Shown one piece after another: positions 1 to 6,995 of a stretch of 55,594 nucleotides of DNA. The stretch spans positions 1-55,594 of the forward strand of contig JAFXJY010000032.1 in NCBI GenBank assembly GCA_017531985.1. Reading direction: 5' to 3'. The notes beneath the pieces are model-generated. The model did no database searches. It was given only the letters and a program-made list of their open reading frames with translations, and was not told where the DNA came from. Position 1 is the stretch's first letter, and each line of letters opens with the position of its first letter. The translations under genes were made by a program, and so were the position numbers. Origin of the DNA: Bacteroidaceae bacterium (GTDB lineage Bacteria > Bacteroidota > Bacteroidia > Bacteroidales > Barnesiellaceae_A).

Positions 1-188
1 AGTAGCAAATCTACATCTTAACTCATCTATATACGGTCTTTCAGGACCGCATTACAACCACGGAAGCCCGTTGCGTATTAAACAATCTACCAACGAATTG
101 CATTATTTCCCAATTTCCTGCCTTTTTCTCGCGAGTTCTTCATATCTTTGCCACAGTTAAAATAAGAAATAGAAATAGAGATGAGTTT
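1..188. other. Intergenic region upstream of cdsA
   Basis: No coding region is supported here. A weak hairpin (CGGTC at 34-38 with GACCG at 45-49) could be the end of an upstream unit outside the window. The only other signal is the promoter-like box at 143-150. Confidence 0.5.
143..150 (+). promoter_or_regulatory. Bacteroidetes -7 box upstream of cdsA
   Basis: TATCTTTG matches the Bacteroidetes primary sigma consensus TAnnTTTG and lies 38 bp before the cdsA ATG. No clean TTTG is visible at the -33 spacing, so the match rests on the -7 element alone. Confidence 0.5.
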
Positions 189-1019
189 ATGGCACTGTCA
201 TTGAAGTCATTAGGAGTAAGAGCTGTCACAGGGGCTGTCTTTGTGGCAACGATTGTGGGTAGTATATTGTGGAATCAATATAGTTTCGCTGTGGCTTTTA
301 TAGCCTTTTCGGCGATGGCTACGGCCGAGTTTTATCGTCTTGTGGAGGGTATGACACACACTCCGCGAGGAACTAAGTTTGTCGACATATTGGGTTCGAT
401 CTTATTGTTCTTGACATTGTATATCTATGCCGACAAGAACTTCGATATGAGTGGAATTATTACAGTTCCCTACTTGGTGTACTTCTTAGTGCGATTTATC
501 ATGCAACTATACGATAAGGTGGAGCGACCGCTCGAAGGATGGGCATATAGCTTCCTTGGTCAGATCTATGTAGCTCTGCCGTTTGCCTTGTGCAATATCT
601 TGTACTATCGCTTTTCGCCGCTCATCTTGCTGTCGCTATTTGTCTTTATATGGGTCAACGACACCGGTGCCTACTTGGTGGGTTGCACCATAGGTAAGCA
701 TCGATTGTTTGAACGCATCTCACCCAAGAAATCATGGGAGGGATTCTGGGGCGGAGTTGTACTTGCCACTGCCACAGCTTATGTGGCATCGCTCTATATC
801 GATGTACTGAACACATGGCAGTGGATGGGACTGGCACTGATATGCTCGGTGTTCGGTACATGGGGAGACTTGTGCGAGTCGCTTATCAAACGGTCGCTCA
901 ACGTAAAAGACTCGGGCAATATATTGCCCGGACATGGAGGATTGCTCGATCGTTTCGACAGTATTCTCTTGGCAGTTCCGGCGGCTATCTTGTACCTATT
1001 TATTGTGTTTACATTGTAA
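189..1019 (+). CDS. cdsA: Phosphatidate cytidylyltransferase (CDP-diglyceride synthase)
   Basis: Makes CDP-diacylglycerol from phosphatidic acid and CTP, the branch point to phosphatidylethanolamine and acidic phospholipids, at the inner membrane. The 276-residue protein is highly hydrophobic with several membrane segments. Its C-terminal part carries the family signature: SPKKSWEGFWGG near residues 178-189, GDLCESLIKR, then KDSGNILPGHGGLLDRFDS near 241-259, including the acidic residues that bind the metal-CTP complex. The ATG at 189 is chosen because the ATG at 181 opens an 8-codon dead end in another frame. Length is normal for the family. It appears monocistronic here, with a convergent gene downstream. 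Confidence 0.95.
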   Translation: MALSLKSLGVRAVTGAVFVATIVGSILWNQYSFAVAFIAFSAMATAEFYRLVEGMTHTPRGTKFVDILGSILLFLTLYIYADKNFDMSGIITVPYLVYFLVRFIMQLYDKVERPLEGWAYSFLGQIYVALPFALCNILYYRFSPLILLSLFVFIWVNDTGAYLVGCTIGKHRLFERISPKKSWEGFWGGVVLATATAYVASLYIDVLNTWQWMGLALICSVFGTWGDLCESLIKRSLNVKDSGNILPGHGGLLDRFDSILLAVPAAILYLFIVFTL

Positions 1020-1043
1020 ACCACCGATAACATTCTGCAACCA

Positions 1044-1289
1044 TCAACGTGGACGGCTGATAAATGAGGCTATCCACAAGAGTATGATAGCTCCCACCAA
1101 TGAGGTAATGAAACTACCCCACATGCCTGTGGCAGTGATACCGAACAAGCCGAAAATCCACCCACCCAATATACCTCCTACTATACCTACAATAAGATTG
1201 AGCAGAATGCCCAATCCACCACCTCGCATGATCTTACCGGCTATAAATCCGGCAAGAATACCTATTATTATATATCCTATAAAGTACAT
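1044..1289 (-). CDS. GlsB/YeaQ/YmgE family small membrane protein
   Basis: An 81-residue protein made almost wholly of three hydrophobic segments separated by glycine-rich turns (GILAGFIAGKIMRGGG, then LIVGIVGGILGGWIFGLFG, then a final helix ending ISRPR). This pattern is typical of the transglycosylase-associated/GlsB/YeaQ family of stress-induced inner-membrane proteins, whose biochemical function is unknown. It is convergent with cdsA, with only 24 bp between the stop codons, and divergent from the manganese catalase. A stress link with the catalase is inference from position only. Confidence 0.85.
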   Translation of the reverse strand: MYFIGYIIIGILAGFIAGKIMRGGGLGILLNLIVGIVGGILGGWIFGLFGITATGMWGSFITSLVGAIILLWIASFISRPR

Positions 1290-1574
1290 AGTGTAAATGA
1301 TTAAGAGTTAATACTATCATTGCGGGGGGCTTCGACACATTCCACGAGTTAATGATTCGTTCGTTAAAGGAATGATTATATAGAAGTTCCCTGCACTCAT
1401 TAACGCAGTGGTGTGCATTAAAGTTCACATCGGGAGGATGTGTTAACTAATAGTGCCTAAGATTAAATATCAAACCGTAAAAAAAGGAAACAACCGAACA
1501 GCGAAGGAAAGGGATGTGTTAGAATATCGGATGTACATCGCAACAAAATGATTAGAAACAAAATAGAATAAATT
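1290..1574. other. Divergent intergenic region, GlsB-like / Mn-catalase
   Basis: About 285 bp between two divergent starts. No clear TAnnTTTG promoter is visible on either strand, unlike most genes in this window. Use of an alternative sigma factor for the two putative stress genes is possible but not shown. No ORF is supported. Confidence 0.4.
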
Positions 1575-2540
1575 ATGTTTTACCATATCAAAGAATTACA
1601 ATTCGATGCCCGAGTGTCGCGTCCCGATCCACGATTTGCACGCCTGCTGCTCGAACAGTTTGGCGGAGCCAATGGTGAGCTGAGTGCATCGATGCAATAT
1701 TTTGTACAGGCCTTTGCTTGTCGCAACCCCTACCCCGACAAGTACGACATGCTCATGGATATAGCAACCGAGGAACTTTGCCACTTGGAGATAGTGGGAG
1801 CTACGATACAGATGCTGCTGGGTCGCACCAATGGACGGATGAAGGATGTAGTAAACGACATAGAGATAATGAACTTGGTAAACAATAAGAGTGCCAAAGA
1901 CGATTACATACATCAAGCATTCAACTATCCACAGTTCCTCACCATGTCGCAAGGAAGTCCTCTGCTCAAAGATAGCAACGGCGTACCTTGGAACAGTGCC
2001 TACATCGCTGCCAATGGCGAACTGACAGTGGACTTACAGTCGGATATGGCATCGGAATCGCGTGCCAAAATCGTATATGAAAGTCTCATACCACTCACCG
2101 ACGACCCCGAAGTGAAACGTACACTCGACTTCCTGATGACTCGCGAAGTAACGCACTTCCAACAGTTTGAAGCCGCTCTACACAGCATTGAGCCACACTT
2201 TCCACCGGGTGTATTCGAGACCAATCCGCGATATAGCAACGTGTGCTTCGACATGTCGAAGGGCGAACGTTACCGTGGAGCATGGAACGAGGGTATCAGT
2301 CCGGGGCTGCATGAAGAGTGGCAGTATGTGGAGTGTACTCGCGAATATCTGCGTGAGACGAATGGACTACGCGAGGTAGAACCAATGGGAACCAAACGCA
2401 CCGACAAGAGCGTGCGTGAACATGACCGCAACTTGGCTCGACAACGCAGCAATGAAATCATGGAGGCTATTCCCGAGACCGACATGGCTTGGAATAGAGC
2501 CGAGGCATACACGCAACACGAAGTCGTAGAGATTGATTAA
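1575..2540 (+). CDS. Manganese catalase
   Basis: Non-haem catalase that disproportionates hydrogen peroxide at a dimanganese centre in the cytoplasm. The 321-residue protein shows the expected four-helix-bundle ligands: E35 in GELSASMQYF, E67xxH70 in EELCHLE, E161 in ASESRAKIVYES and E191xxH194 in REVTHFQQFE. The C-terminal extension (residues about 215-321) is rich in Asp, Glu and Arg and resembles the tail of other bacterial Mn-catalases. The start follows an A-rich, Shine-Dalgarno-poor leader, as is usual in Bacteroidetes. A very small ORF follows 49 bp downstream and may be co-transcribed. Confidence 0.93.
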   Translation: MFYHIKELQFDARVSRPDPRFARLLLEQFGGANGELSASMQYFVQAFACRNPYPDKYDMLMDIATEELCHLEIVGATIQMLLGRTNGRMKDVVNDIEIMNLVNNKSAKDDYIHQAFNYPQFLTMSQGSPLLKDSNGVPWNSAYIAANGELTVDLQSDMASESRAKIVYESLIPLTDDPEVKRTLDFLMTREVTHFQQFEAALHSIEPHFPPGVFETNPRYSNVCFDMSKGERYRGAWNEGISPGLHEEWQYVECTREYLRETNGLREVEPMGTKRTDKSVREHDRNLARQRSNEIMEAIPETDMAWNRAEAYTQHEVVEID

Positions 2541-2589
2541 GCTCCTCAGCTAATAATTTAATATTAACCTCTTTAAAAACTATTCTATT

Positions 2590-2712
2590 ATGAACAAAAC
2601 AAATGAAAAAAACAGCACCGGTTGTTGCAATAATGGTAAAACCACCGACAGCAAAAACCAAACCACCGACAGCAAGAAAACAACAGCTCGAGCTACCAAC
2701 GAGAAGAAATAA
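2590..2712 (+). CDS. Small Lys/Thr-rich 40-residue ORF after the catalase
   Basis: An ATG at 2590 opens a 40-codon frame ending at a TAA. The predicted product is very polar (Lys, Thr, Asn, Ser), with a CC pair at residues 12-13 and an internal repeat TTDSK at residues 18-22 and 25-29. It has no hydrophobic segment. Same-strand placement directly after the Mn-catalase, an AT-rich leader and low-complexity charged composition suggest a small basic protein co-expressed with the catalase. I recognise no family. It could also be non-coding. Confidence 0.4.
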   Translation: MNKTNEKNSTGCCNNGKTTDSKNQTTDSKKTTARATNEKK

Positions 2713-2800
2713 AGCTGCCATAAAGATGGATGCAGACGTGATATCGAATGAAGCTATGTCGTAACTCACGTCGCACATGAGTCACAAGAACATATAAAGA

Positions 2801-2835
2801 GTGAGGTTGCTACCACCCTTAGGAAGCAACCTCAC
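2801..2835. repeat. Perfect 11-bp inverted repeat
   Basis: GTGAGGTTGCT at 2801-2811 is perfectly complementary to AGCAACCTCAC at 2825-2835, with a 13-nt loop. There is no U-tract on either side, so it is a weak candidate for terminating the catalase unit. It could instead be a processing or binding site. Confidence 0.6.
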
Positions 2836-2947
2836 TATGTGCAGGCACAAACAAGGTGTAAGGATAGATCGTCGCAGAACAATAGATAGGAATACTCCAC
2901 ACAATAAGTTTCAAAATCAACTCGACCTAATTGATAGAACCTACCTT

Positions 2948-2997
2948 AAAAAAAATGAAGACCCTCATGCGTGGCTAATGCCACTTCACGAGGTCTT
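2948..2997 (-). terminator. Rho-independent terminator of the small minus-strand transcript
   Basis: Read on the minus strand, the stem begins GAAGACC and closes with GGTCTTC. It has an inner GTGGC/GCCAC stem around a 4-nt loop and is followed by CA and eight consecutive Ts (A-run at 2948-2955 on plus). The polarity of the U-tract shows it ends a minus-strand RNA coming from about 3150, not the plus-strand catalase unit. Confidence 0.8.
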
Positions 2998-3106
2998 CTT
3001 TCCACTCCCTATCATTTACAGATTCCCCTCCAACCCTAGGTACTAAATAGTATATTTGTTTATCTACTTTATCTTTCATTACTCTTGTCGCGTTGCTTAC
3101 CAACAT
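2975..3106 (-). CDS. 43-residue ORF in the LytTR-controlled short transcript
   Basis: An ATG at 3106 opens 43 codons ending in TAG at 2975-2977. The peptide starts MLVSNATRVMKDKVDK and ends EWKEDLVKWH. A second ATG ten codons in would give 34 residues. It is charged, has no signal peptide, Cys or long hydrophobic stretch, and matches no family I know. The frame sits inside a short unit with its own promoter (3153-3183), an upstream paired repeat (3200-3232) and a terminator (2948-2997). The last codons and the stop lie within the terminator stem-loop. The unit may be a small RNA rather than an mRNA, so confidence applies only to the coding claim. Confidence 0.4.
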   Translation of the reverse strand: MLVSNATRVMKDKVDKQIYYLVPRVGGESVNDREWKEDLVKWH

Positions 3107-3152
3107 GGCTGTTGTAAAAATAGCAACAATCTATTCCCATAGGTTGACAATA

Positions 3153-3183
3153 CAAATATCTGACTAATATTCGATATATCAAA
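3153..3183 (-). promoter_or_regulatory. Promoter of the short transcript
   Basis: On the minus strand TTTG (3180-3183), a 19-bp spacer and GATATTTG (3153-3160) match the Bacteroidetes -33/-7 arrangement, with one mismatch in TAnnTTTG. It lies downstream of the paired direct repeat at 3200-3232. Confidence 0.6.
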
Positions 3184-3199
3184 GAGAAAAAGCACCGAT

Positions 3200-3232
3200 T
3201 GTACGAAATATATATTACTATGTACGAAGTGT
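3200..3232 (-). promoter_or_regulatory. Putative LytTR-binding direct repeat, site 2
   Basis: TGTACGAAATAT (3200-3211) and TGTACGAAGTGT (3221-3232) on the plus strand form a direct repeat with a 21-bp period, two helical turns. This is the layout of known LytTR boxes. Exactly 39 bp separate the proximal repeat from the -7 box at 3153-3160. The same motif, period, orientation and 39-bp distance recur upstream of the LytTR gene itself (4667-4699). Confidence 0.7.
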
Positions 3233-3296
3233 ATATTCTATCAACAATTCATAAAGATTGTTACTATAAAAGAGGTCATCACTTCGAGCGAAAACA

Positions 3297-4235
3297 TCAT
3301 TTTTTACGCCACACGATGTAACTTATGTTCCGAGGCATACGACGACGCCCCGCGTAATAGGAATCGTCGCCAAATTCATGTCGAATACCCGCTTCGTCAA
3401 CAGCCCAACCATAGGCATGTGAACCTACCAAATAGATGGCATTGTCGACACCCAAATCGACCAATGCCTGTGCAAAATCGTGTAATGACTCGGGCGTTCC
3501 GGTTTCAACCATAAAAATTTCGCCACGTCGATCGCATATAGCACGTCGTATAGTCTTACCTTTGGGATTATTTTCGACCAAATGACCATTATCAACCAAG
3601 GCATACTGACGGAAGAAATATCCCGACTTCTCGGTAGCTTCCTCAAAGAGAGGCGAATTTTCGGCTACACCGACAGTGACTACACCATCGATAGAAGCAC
3701 AATAACCCTTTTTCGACAACCCCCATGCACGAGGAACCCCTTTTAACACAAATGCACCTACAATACCACCATTATCGGCTCGAATATCGGCAGCTTGTGC
3801 TGTGTAGATGATAGTGGTGTCGTTCTTATCCATGCGTCCGATGTGCAACGACATGAGAGCATTGTGAGGTATGAACACTTGTAACGGAACATCATTGATG
3901 GTAGTATCACGCAATTCACAAAACGATTGCACATTGTCATCCCCATGCCACTTCGACAACTTGGAAATAGTATCAGCGACAATCGGTTGTGACTCATTGA
4001 CCGGCTCGAAGTAGGACGGCTCCTTCTGCAAAAGATTGAGTTGTGTATTACGATGCAGCATCAAAAAGCAAGCAATCAATAGAATCACGAGCAACATTAT
4101 TATGCCTACAATAAAGGAAGTAGACCTATAAAAAGGCAATTTATTCACCTTGGAAGTTTTGGTACTCGGGGAAACAGCACCTGTCACAATGCGAATTTCG
4201 TCATCACCAATATCATTTATCTTAAACTCATTCAT
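3297..4235 (-). CDS. Single-pass membrane protein with phosphodiester-glycosidase-like (NAGPA) domain
   Basis: A 312-residue protein with a cytoplasmic N-terminus of about 40 residues, one strong membrane helix near residues 41-60, and an extracytoplasmic domain of about 250 residues. The C-terminal block RRAICDRRGEIFMVETGTPE followed by DLGVDNAIYLVGSHAYGWAVD resembles the core of NAGPA/phosphodiester glycosidase domains (PF09992). There the usual INLDGGGS block is replaced by IYLVGSHAYG, so catalytic competence is doubtful. Its start lies 1 bp after the stop of the LytTR gene, so the two are a tight operon and probably translationally coupled. A role as sensor or inhibitor of the adjacent LytTR protein is inferred from this coupling. 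Confidence 0.7.
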   Translation of the reverse strand: MNEFKINDIGDDEIRIVTGAVSPSTKTSKVNKLPFYRSTSFIVGIIMLLVILLIACFLMLHRNTQLNLLQKEPSYFEPVNESQPIVADTISKLSKWHGDDNVQSFCELRDTTINDVPLQVFIPHNALMSLHIGRMDKNDTTIIYTAQAADIRADNGGIVGAFVLKGVPRAWGLSKKGYCASIDGVVTVGVAENSPLFEEATEKSGYFFRQYALVDNGHLVENNPKGKTIRRAICDRRGEIFMVETGTPESLHDFAQALVDLGVDNAIYLVGSHAYGWAVDEAGIRHEFGDDSYYAGRRRMPRNISYIVWRKK

Positions 4236-4236
4236 A

Positions 4237-4599
4237 TTACATTACCTCCTTTTCTAATAATTCTTTCAATTGTTTCAAGGCCTCCTTCGAAGCCGTAACT
4301 GTATGCGAAAATTTTACCACATCTGAGAGTATGAGACGCTGTTTCGATACATTAATATAGTATATATATTGTCGGTTAATAATATGGCTCTTTCCCAGAC
4401 GAATAAAAGTGTTATTATCGGGAGTAATCTGCCGTGCAATAATCTCCTCAACCTGTCCCAACTGATAGGTAAGCATACGCATTTCGCCATCGGTCTGCAC
4501 CAGATTGGAGTAATTGCCATCGGACGATATATATACAATACACTCCGGAGCTATACGCACCAAGTCAACTGATGTTGATATAATAATCTCTCTATGCAT
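4237..4599 (-). CDS. Stand-alone LytTR DNA-binding regulator
   Basis: A 120-residue protein consisting almost wholly of a LytTR domain: IVYISSDGNYSNL near the N-terminus, then TFIRLGKSHIINRQYI, the conserved strand-helix of the beta fold that contacts DNA. There is no receiver domain, so it is not a classical response regulator. The ATG at 4599 is preferred over an in-frame TTG start at 4653, because the promoter -7 box (4620-4627) lies between the two. Paired repeats at 4667-4699 upstream of its own promoter suggest autoregulation. It forms an operon with the membrane protein downstream, like streptococcal LytTR regulatory systems in which a membrane protein inhibits its LytTR partner. Confidence 0.88.
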   Translation of the reverse strand: MHREIIISTSVDLVRIAPECIVYISSDGNYSNLVQTDGEMRMLTYQLGQVEEIIARQITPDNNTFIRLGKSHIINRQYIYYINVSKQRLILSDVVKFSHTVTASKEALKQLKELLEKEVM

Positions 4600-4619
4600 T
4601 GTATTGTGAATTATAGGAA

Positions 4620-4650
4620 CAAAATTAGTAATATTTCTCGTGTCGCACAA
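4620..4650 (-). promoter_or_regulatory. Promoter of the LytTR operon
   Basis: On the minus strand TTG (4648-4650), 20 bp, then TAATTTTG (4620-4627), an exact TAnnTTTG. The start codon at 4599 lies 20 bp beyond the -7 box. It would be overlapped by the longer TTG-initiated frame, which argues for the ATG start. Confidence 0.75.
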
Positions 4651-4666
4651 CAAATATCAGCTGCAA

Positions 4667-4699
4667 TGTATGAAATGTGGGCTGTACTGTATGAAATGT
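4667..4699 (-). promoter_or_regulatory. Putative LytTR-binding direct repeat, site 1 (autoregulatory)
   Basis: TGTATGAAATGT occurs perfectly twice, at 4667-4678 and 4688-4699, with a 21-bp period. The proximal copy lies 39 bp from the -7 box of the LytTR operon promoter. It also lies about 70 bp upstream of the divergent promoter at 4771-4801, which it could influence. Confidence 0.7.
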
Positions 4700-4770
4700 T
4701 GTCGGTTAGATACCAATTGGGCGTTTGTATCAATAATGAAAAGAGACTTAAGAAAAAAAACGTCACAATT

Positions 4771-4801
4771 TTGGCAATACAACAAATTTGGCGTATATTT
4801 G
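4771..4801 (+). promoter_or_regulatory. Promoter of the dxs-trk-ftsK operon
   Basis: TTG (4771-4773), a 20-bp spacer and TATATTTG (4794-4801) are a full match to the Bacteroidetes promoter. It lies 62 bp before the first gene of a run of seven closely spaced plus-strand genes. Confidence 0.75.
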
Positions 4802-4863
4802 TAAGTTGGTACAGAGTGATATATATCACACCACAGAAAAGAATATAACAAATTGTAAATCAG

Positions 4864-5049
4864 ATGGGAAAAAGAAAGTTTTCGACATTCAATATAATCT
4901 GTCTCACACTATTGTGGGTAATGTTATGCTACCTTGTGATTACAAAAAGTGAGTTAAATTTCATGACAATCTTTGCTATTGTAGCATCGGGTATTATCGT
5001 ATTTGTACCTATCTACAAGAGTAAGAAACGTGAAAATGATGGTCGATAA
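4864..5049 (+). CDS. Small two-helix membrane protein, unknown
   Basis: A 61-residue protein with a basic N-terminus (MGKRKFS), two hydrophobic helices (about 10-27 and 33-50) and a basic C-terminal tail (KSKKREN). I do not recognise a family. It is the first gene after a strong promoter and lies 24 bp before dxs, so it is probably translated. The helix-turn-helix topology suggests a small inner-membrane protein, and function is unknown. Confidence 0.65.
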   Translation: MGKRKFSTFNIICLTLLWVMLCYLVITKSELNFMTIFAIVASGIIVFVPIYKSKKRENDGR

Positions 5050-5073
5050 CACGTTTACAATAAATGCAATATC

Positions 5074-6978
5074 ATGATTGATAATAAAGACAACAACATA
5101 TTATCCACTCTCCATTCGCCGAGCGATCTGCGACAATTGCCCATAGAACAATTGCCGCAAGTGTGTGAGGAGTTACGCGAGTTCATCATCGATGCGTGTT
5201 CGAATAATCCCGGACACTTCGGGTCGAGCATGGGAGCTGTGGAGATAACCGTAGCACTACACTATGTATTCAACACACCCTACGATCGCATCGTATGGGA
5301 TGTAGGACATCAGGCCTACGGACACAAGATACTGACCGGACGTCGCGAACGCTTCCACACCAACCGCAAGTTGAACGGACTGAGTGGATTTCCCAATCCG
5401 GCCGAGAGCGAATATGATGCATTTATCGGAGGTCATGCCTCCAACTCAATATCGGCTGCATTGGGTATGGCCATTGCCACCGAGTTGCAAGAAGAGAACC
5501 CTTCTCGCAAGGTTGTGGCAGTGATAGGCGATGCATCGATAGCCGGTGGTCTTGCATTTGAAGGGCTCAACAATGCATCGATCAACCCCAACGACCTGCT
5601 CATCATACTCAATGATAACGACATGGCAATAGACCACAATGTAGGTGGTCTGAATAGTTACCTGGTGGACATAACCACATCGCGTCGATACAACGACATG
5701 CGTAACGGGTTGTACAATCTCTTCAAGAAATTCAATATCATACGAGAGGACAACAAAGGGTCGATATTACGATTCAACAATAGCTTGAAGTCGTTGTTGT
5801 CAAAGCAACAAAATATCTTTGAGGGTCTCAACATCCGATATTTTGGTCCGGCTGATGGTCATGATGTAGAAAACATCATCCGCATCCTACGCACCATCAA
5901 AGAGATGAAAGGCCCCAAAATATTACACCTATGTACCAAGAAGGGAAAAGGCTATGCCCCTGCCGAGCAAAATCCCACATTGTGGCATGCACCGGGCAAG
6001 TTTGACAAAACGACCGGTGAAGTAATACGCAATACAGCCCCTCATCAACCCTGCAAGTTCCAAGACGTCTTCGGACACACCCTTGTAGAACTCGCCGAGC
6101 AGAACGAGCGAATTGTATCGATAACACCGGCTATGCCAACAGGCAGTTCGATAAACTATATGATGGAACGTTTTCCTAAACGTTCGTTCGATGTAGGTAT
6201 ATCGGAAGAGCATGCAGTAACCTTCTCGGCAGGACTTGCCAAGGAGGGACTACTCCCCTTCTGTTGTATATATTCAAGTTTCTTACAACGAGCCTATGAC
6301 GAGATTATTCACGATGTTGCCATACAGAATCTTCCCGTTACTTTCTGCATTGACCGAGCAGGTATTGTGGGAGAAGATGGTGTAACACATCATGGTTGTT
6401 TCGACCTGAGTTTTATGCGTAGCATCCCGGGCATGACCGTTGCAGCTCCCATGGACGAACACACATTGCGACACTTAATGTACACTGCACAAGCTACCGA
6501 ACATGGTCCGTTAGCCATACGCTATCCTCGTGGAGGTGGAGAGATGTCGGACTGGCACTGCCCCATGCACGAAATAGCCATAGGTAAAGGTCGCCGGCTG
6601 AAAGATGGTAATGGCGACATTGCAGTACTGAGCATAGGTAACATAGGCACATCAGTGATGCATGCCATAGAGCAGGCCGAAGCACAAGGTGTGAGCGTTG
6701 CACACTACGACATGATATTCTTGAAGCCTCTCGACGAAGAGATATTGCAAGAAGTAGCCCAACGCTACCGTCGTATCATTACTGTTGAAAATGGTACTAT
6801 TGTGGGAGGATTGGGTAGTGCCGTCATGGAATGGATGAACGAACATGGTCACCATATCACGGTCAAACGATTGGGTATTCCCGATACATTCATCGCACAA
6901 GGAAGTGTTGCCGAATTACATCAATTGTGTGGCATAGACTCTCAGTCGATTACGCAGTTACTCACCACCTCATGGTAA
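5074..6978 (+). CDS. dxs: 1-deoxy-D-xylulose-5-phosphate synthase
   Basis: Thiamine-diphosphate-dependent condensation of pyruvate and glyceraldehyde 3-phosphate, the first step of the MEP isoprenoid pathway, which also feeds thiamine and pyridoxal synthesis. At 634 residues it has normal length. Visible signatures are the N-terminal [34 protein letters not shown] and the ThDP/Mg site [17 protein letters not shown]. The central domain carries the catalytic Glu in [16 protein letters not shown] and [15 protein letters not shown]. The usual GDG of the ThDP motif reads GDA here, a conservative variant. It lies in an operon with trkA 17 bp downstream. Confidence 0.96.
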   Translation: MIDNKDNNILSTLHSPSDLRQLPIEQLPQVCEELREFIIDACSNNPGHFGSSMGAVEITVALHYVFNTPYDRIVWDVGHQAYGHKILTGRRERFHTNRKLNGLSGFPNPAESEYDAFIGGHASNSISAALGMAIATELQEENPSRKVVAVIGDASIAGGLAFEGLNNASINPNDLLIILNDNDMAIDHNVGGLNSYLVDITTSRRYNDMRNGLYNLFKKFNIIREDNKGSILRFNNSLKSLLSKQQNIFEGLNIRYFGPADGHDVENIIRILRTIKEMKGPKILHLCTKKGKGYAPAEQNPTLWHAPGKFDKTTGEVIRNTAPHQPCKFQDVFGHTLVELAEQNERIVSITPAMPTGSSINYMMERFPKRSFDVGISEEHAVTFSAGLAKEGLLPFCCIYSSFLQRAYDEIIHDVAIQNLPVTFCIDRAGIVGEDGVTHHGCFDLSFMRSIPGMTVAAPMDEHTLRHLMYTAQATEHGPLAIRYPRGGGEMSDWHCPMHEIAIGKGRRLKDGNGDIAVLSIGNIGTSVMHAIEQAEAQGVSVAHYDMIFLKPLDEEILQEVAQRYRRIITVENGTIVGGLGSAVMEWMNEHGHHITVKRLGIPDTFIAQGSVAELHQLCGIDSQSITQLLTTSW

Positions 6979-6995
6979 AAGGAAGGAGATAAAGT

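Larger units (their letters stand above)
2948..3147 (-). ncRNA. Predicted ~200-nt LytTR-controlled transcript (sRNA or short mRNA)
   Basis: The boundaries come from the -7 box at 3153-3160 (start expected near 3147) and the U8 terminator ending at 2948. The RNA contains a G-rich segment (GGGTTGGAGGGG, about 3023-3034) that could pair with C/U-rich targets, and a 43-codon ORF. Which of the two is the functional output cannot be decided from the sequence. Confidence 0.55.

Noticed and set aside
2801..3046. Plus-strand 81-codon frame
   Set aside because: It runs through the hairpin at 2801-2835 and through the minus-strand terminator at 2948-2997. Its composition is unlike a protein, and the minus-strand transcript explains the region better.
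4600..4653. Longer LytTR protein from a TTG start
   Set aside because: The extra 18 codons would lie across the promoter (-33 TTG at 4648-4650, -7 box at 4620-4627). The ATG at 4599 fits the promoter and the domain boundary.
4594..4848. Plus-strand 84-codon frame in the LytTR/dxs intergenic region
   Set aside because: It overlaps both divergent promoters and the paired repeats and shows no protein-like features.
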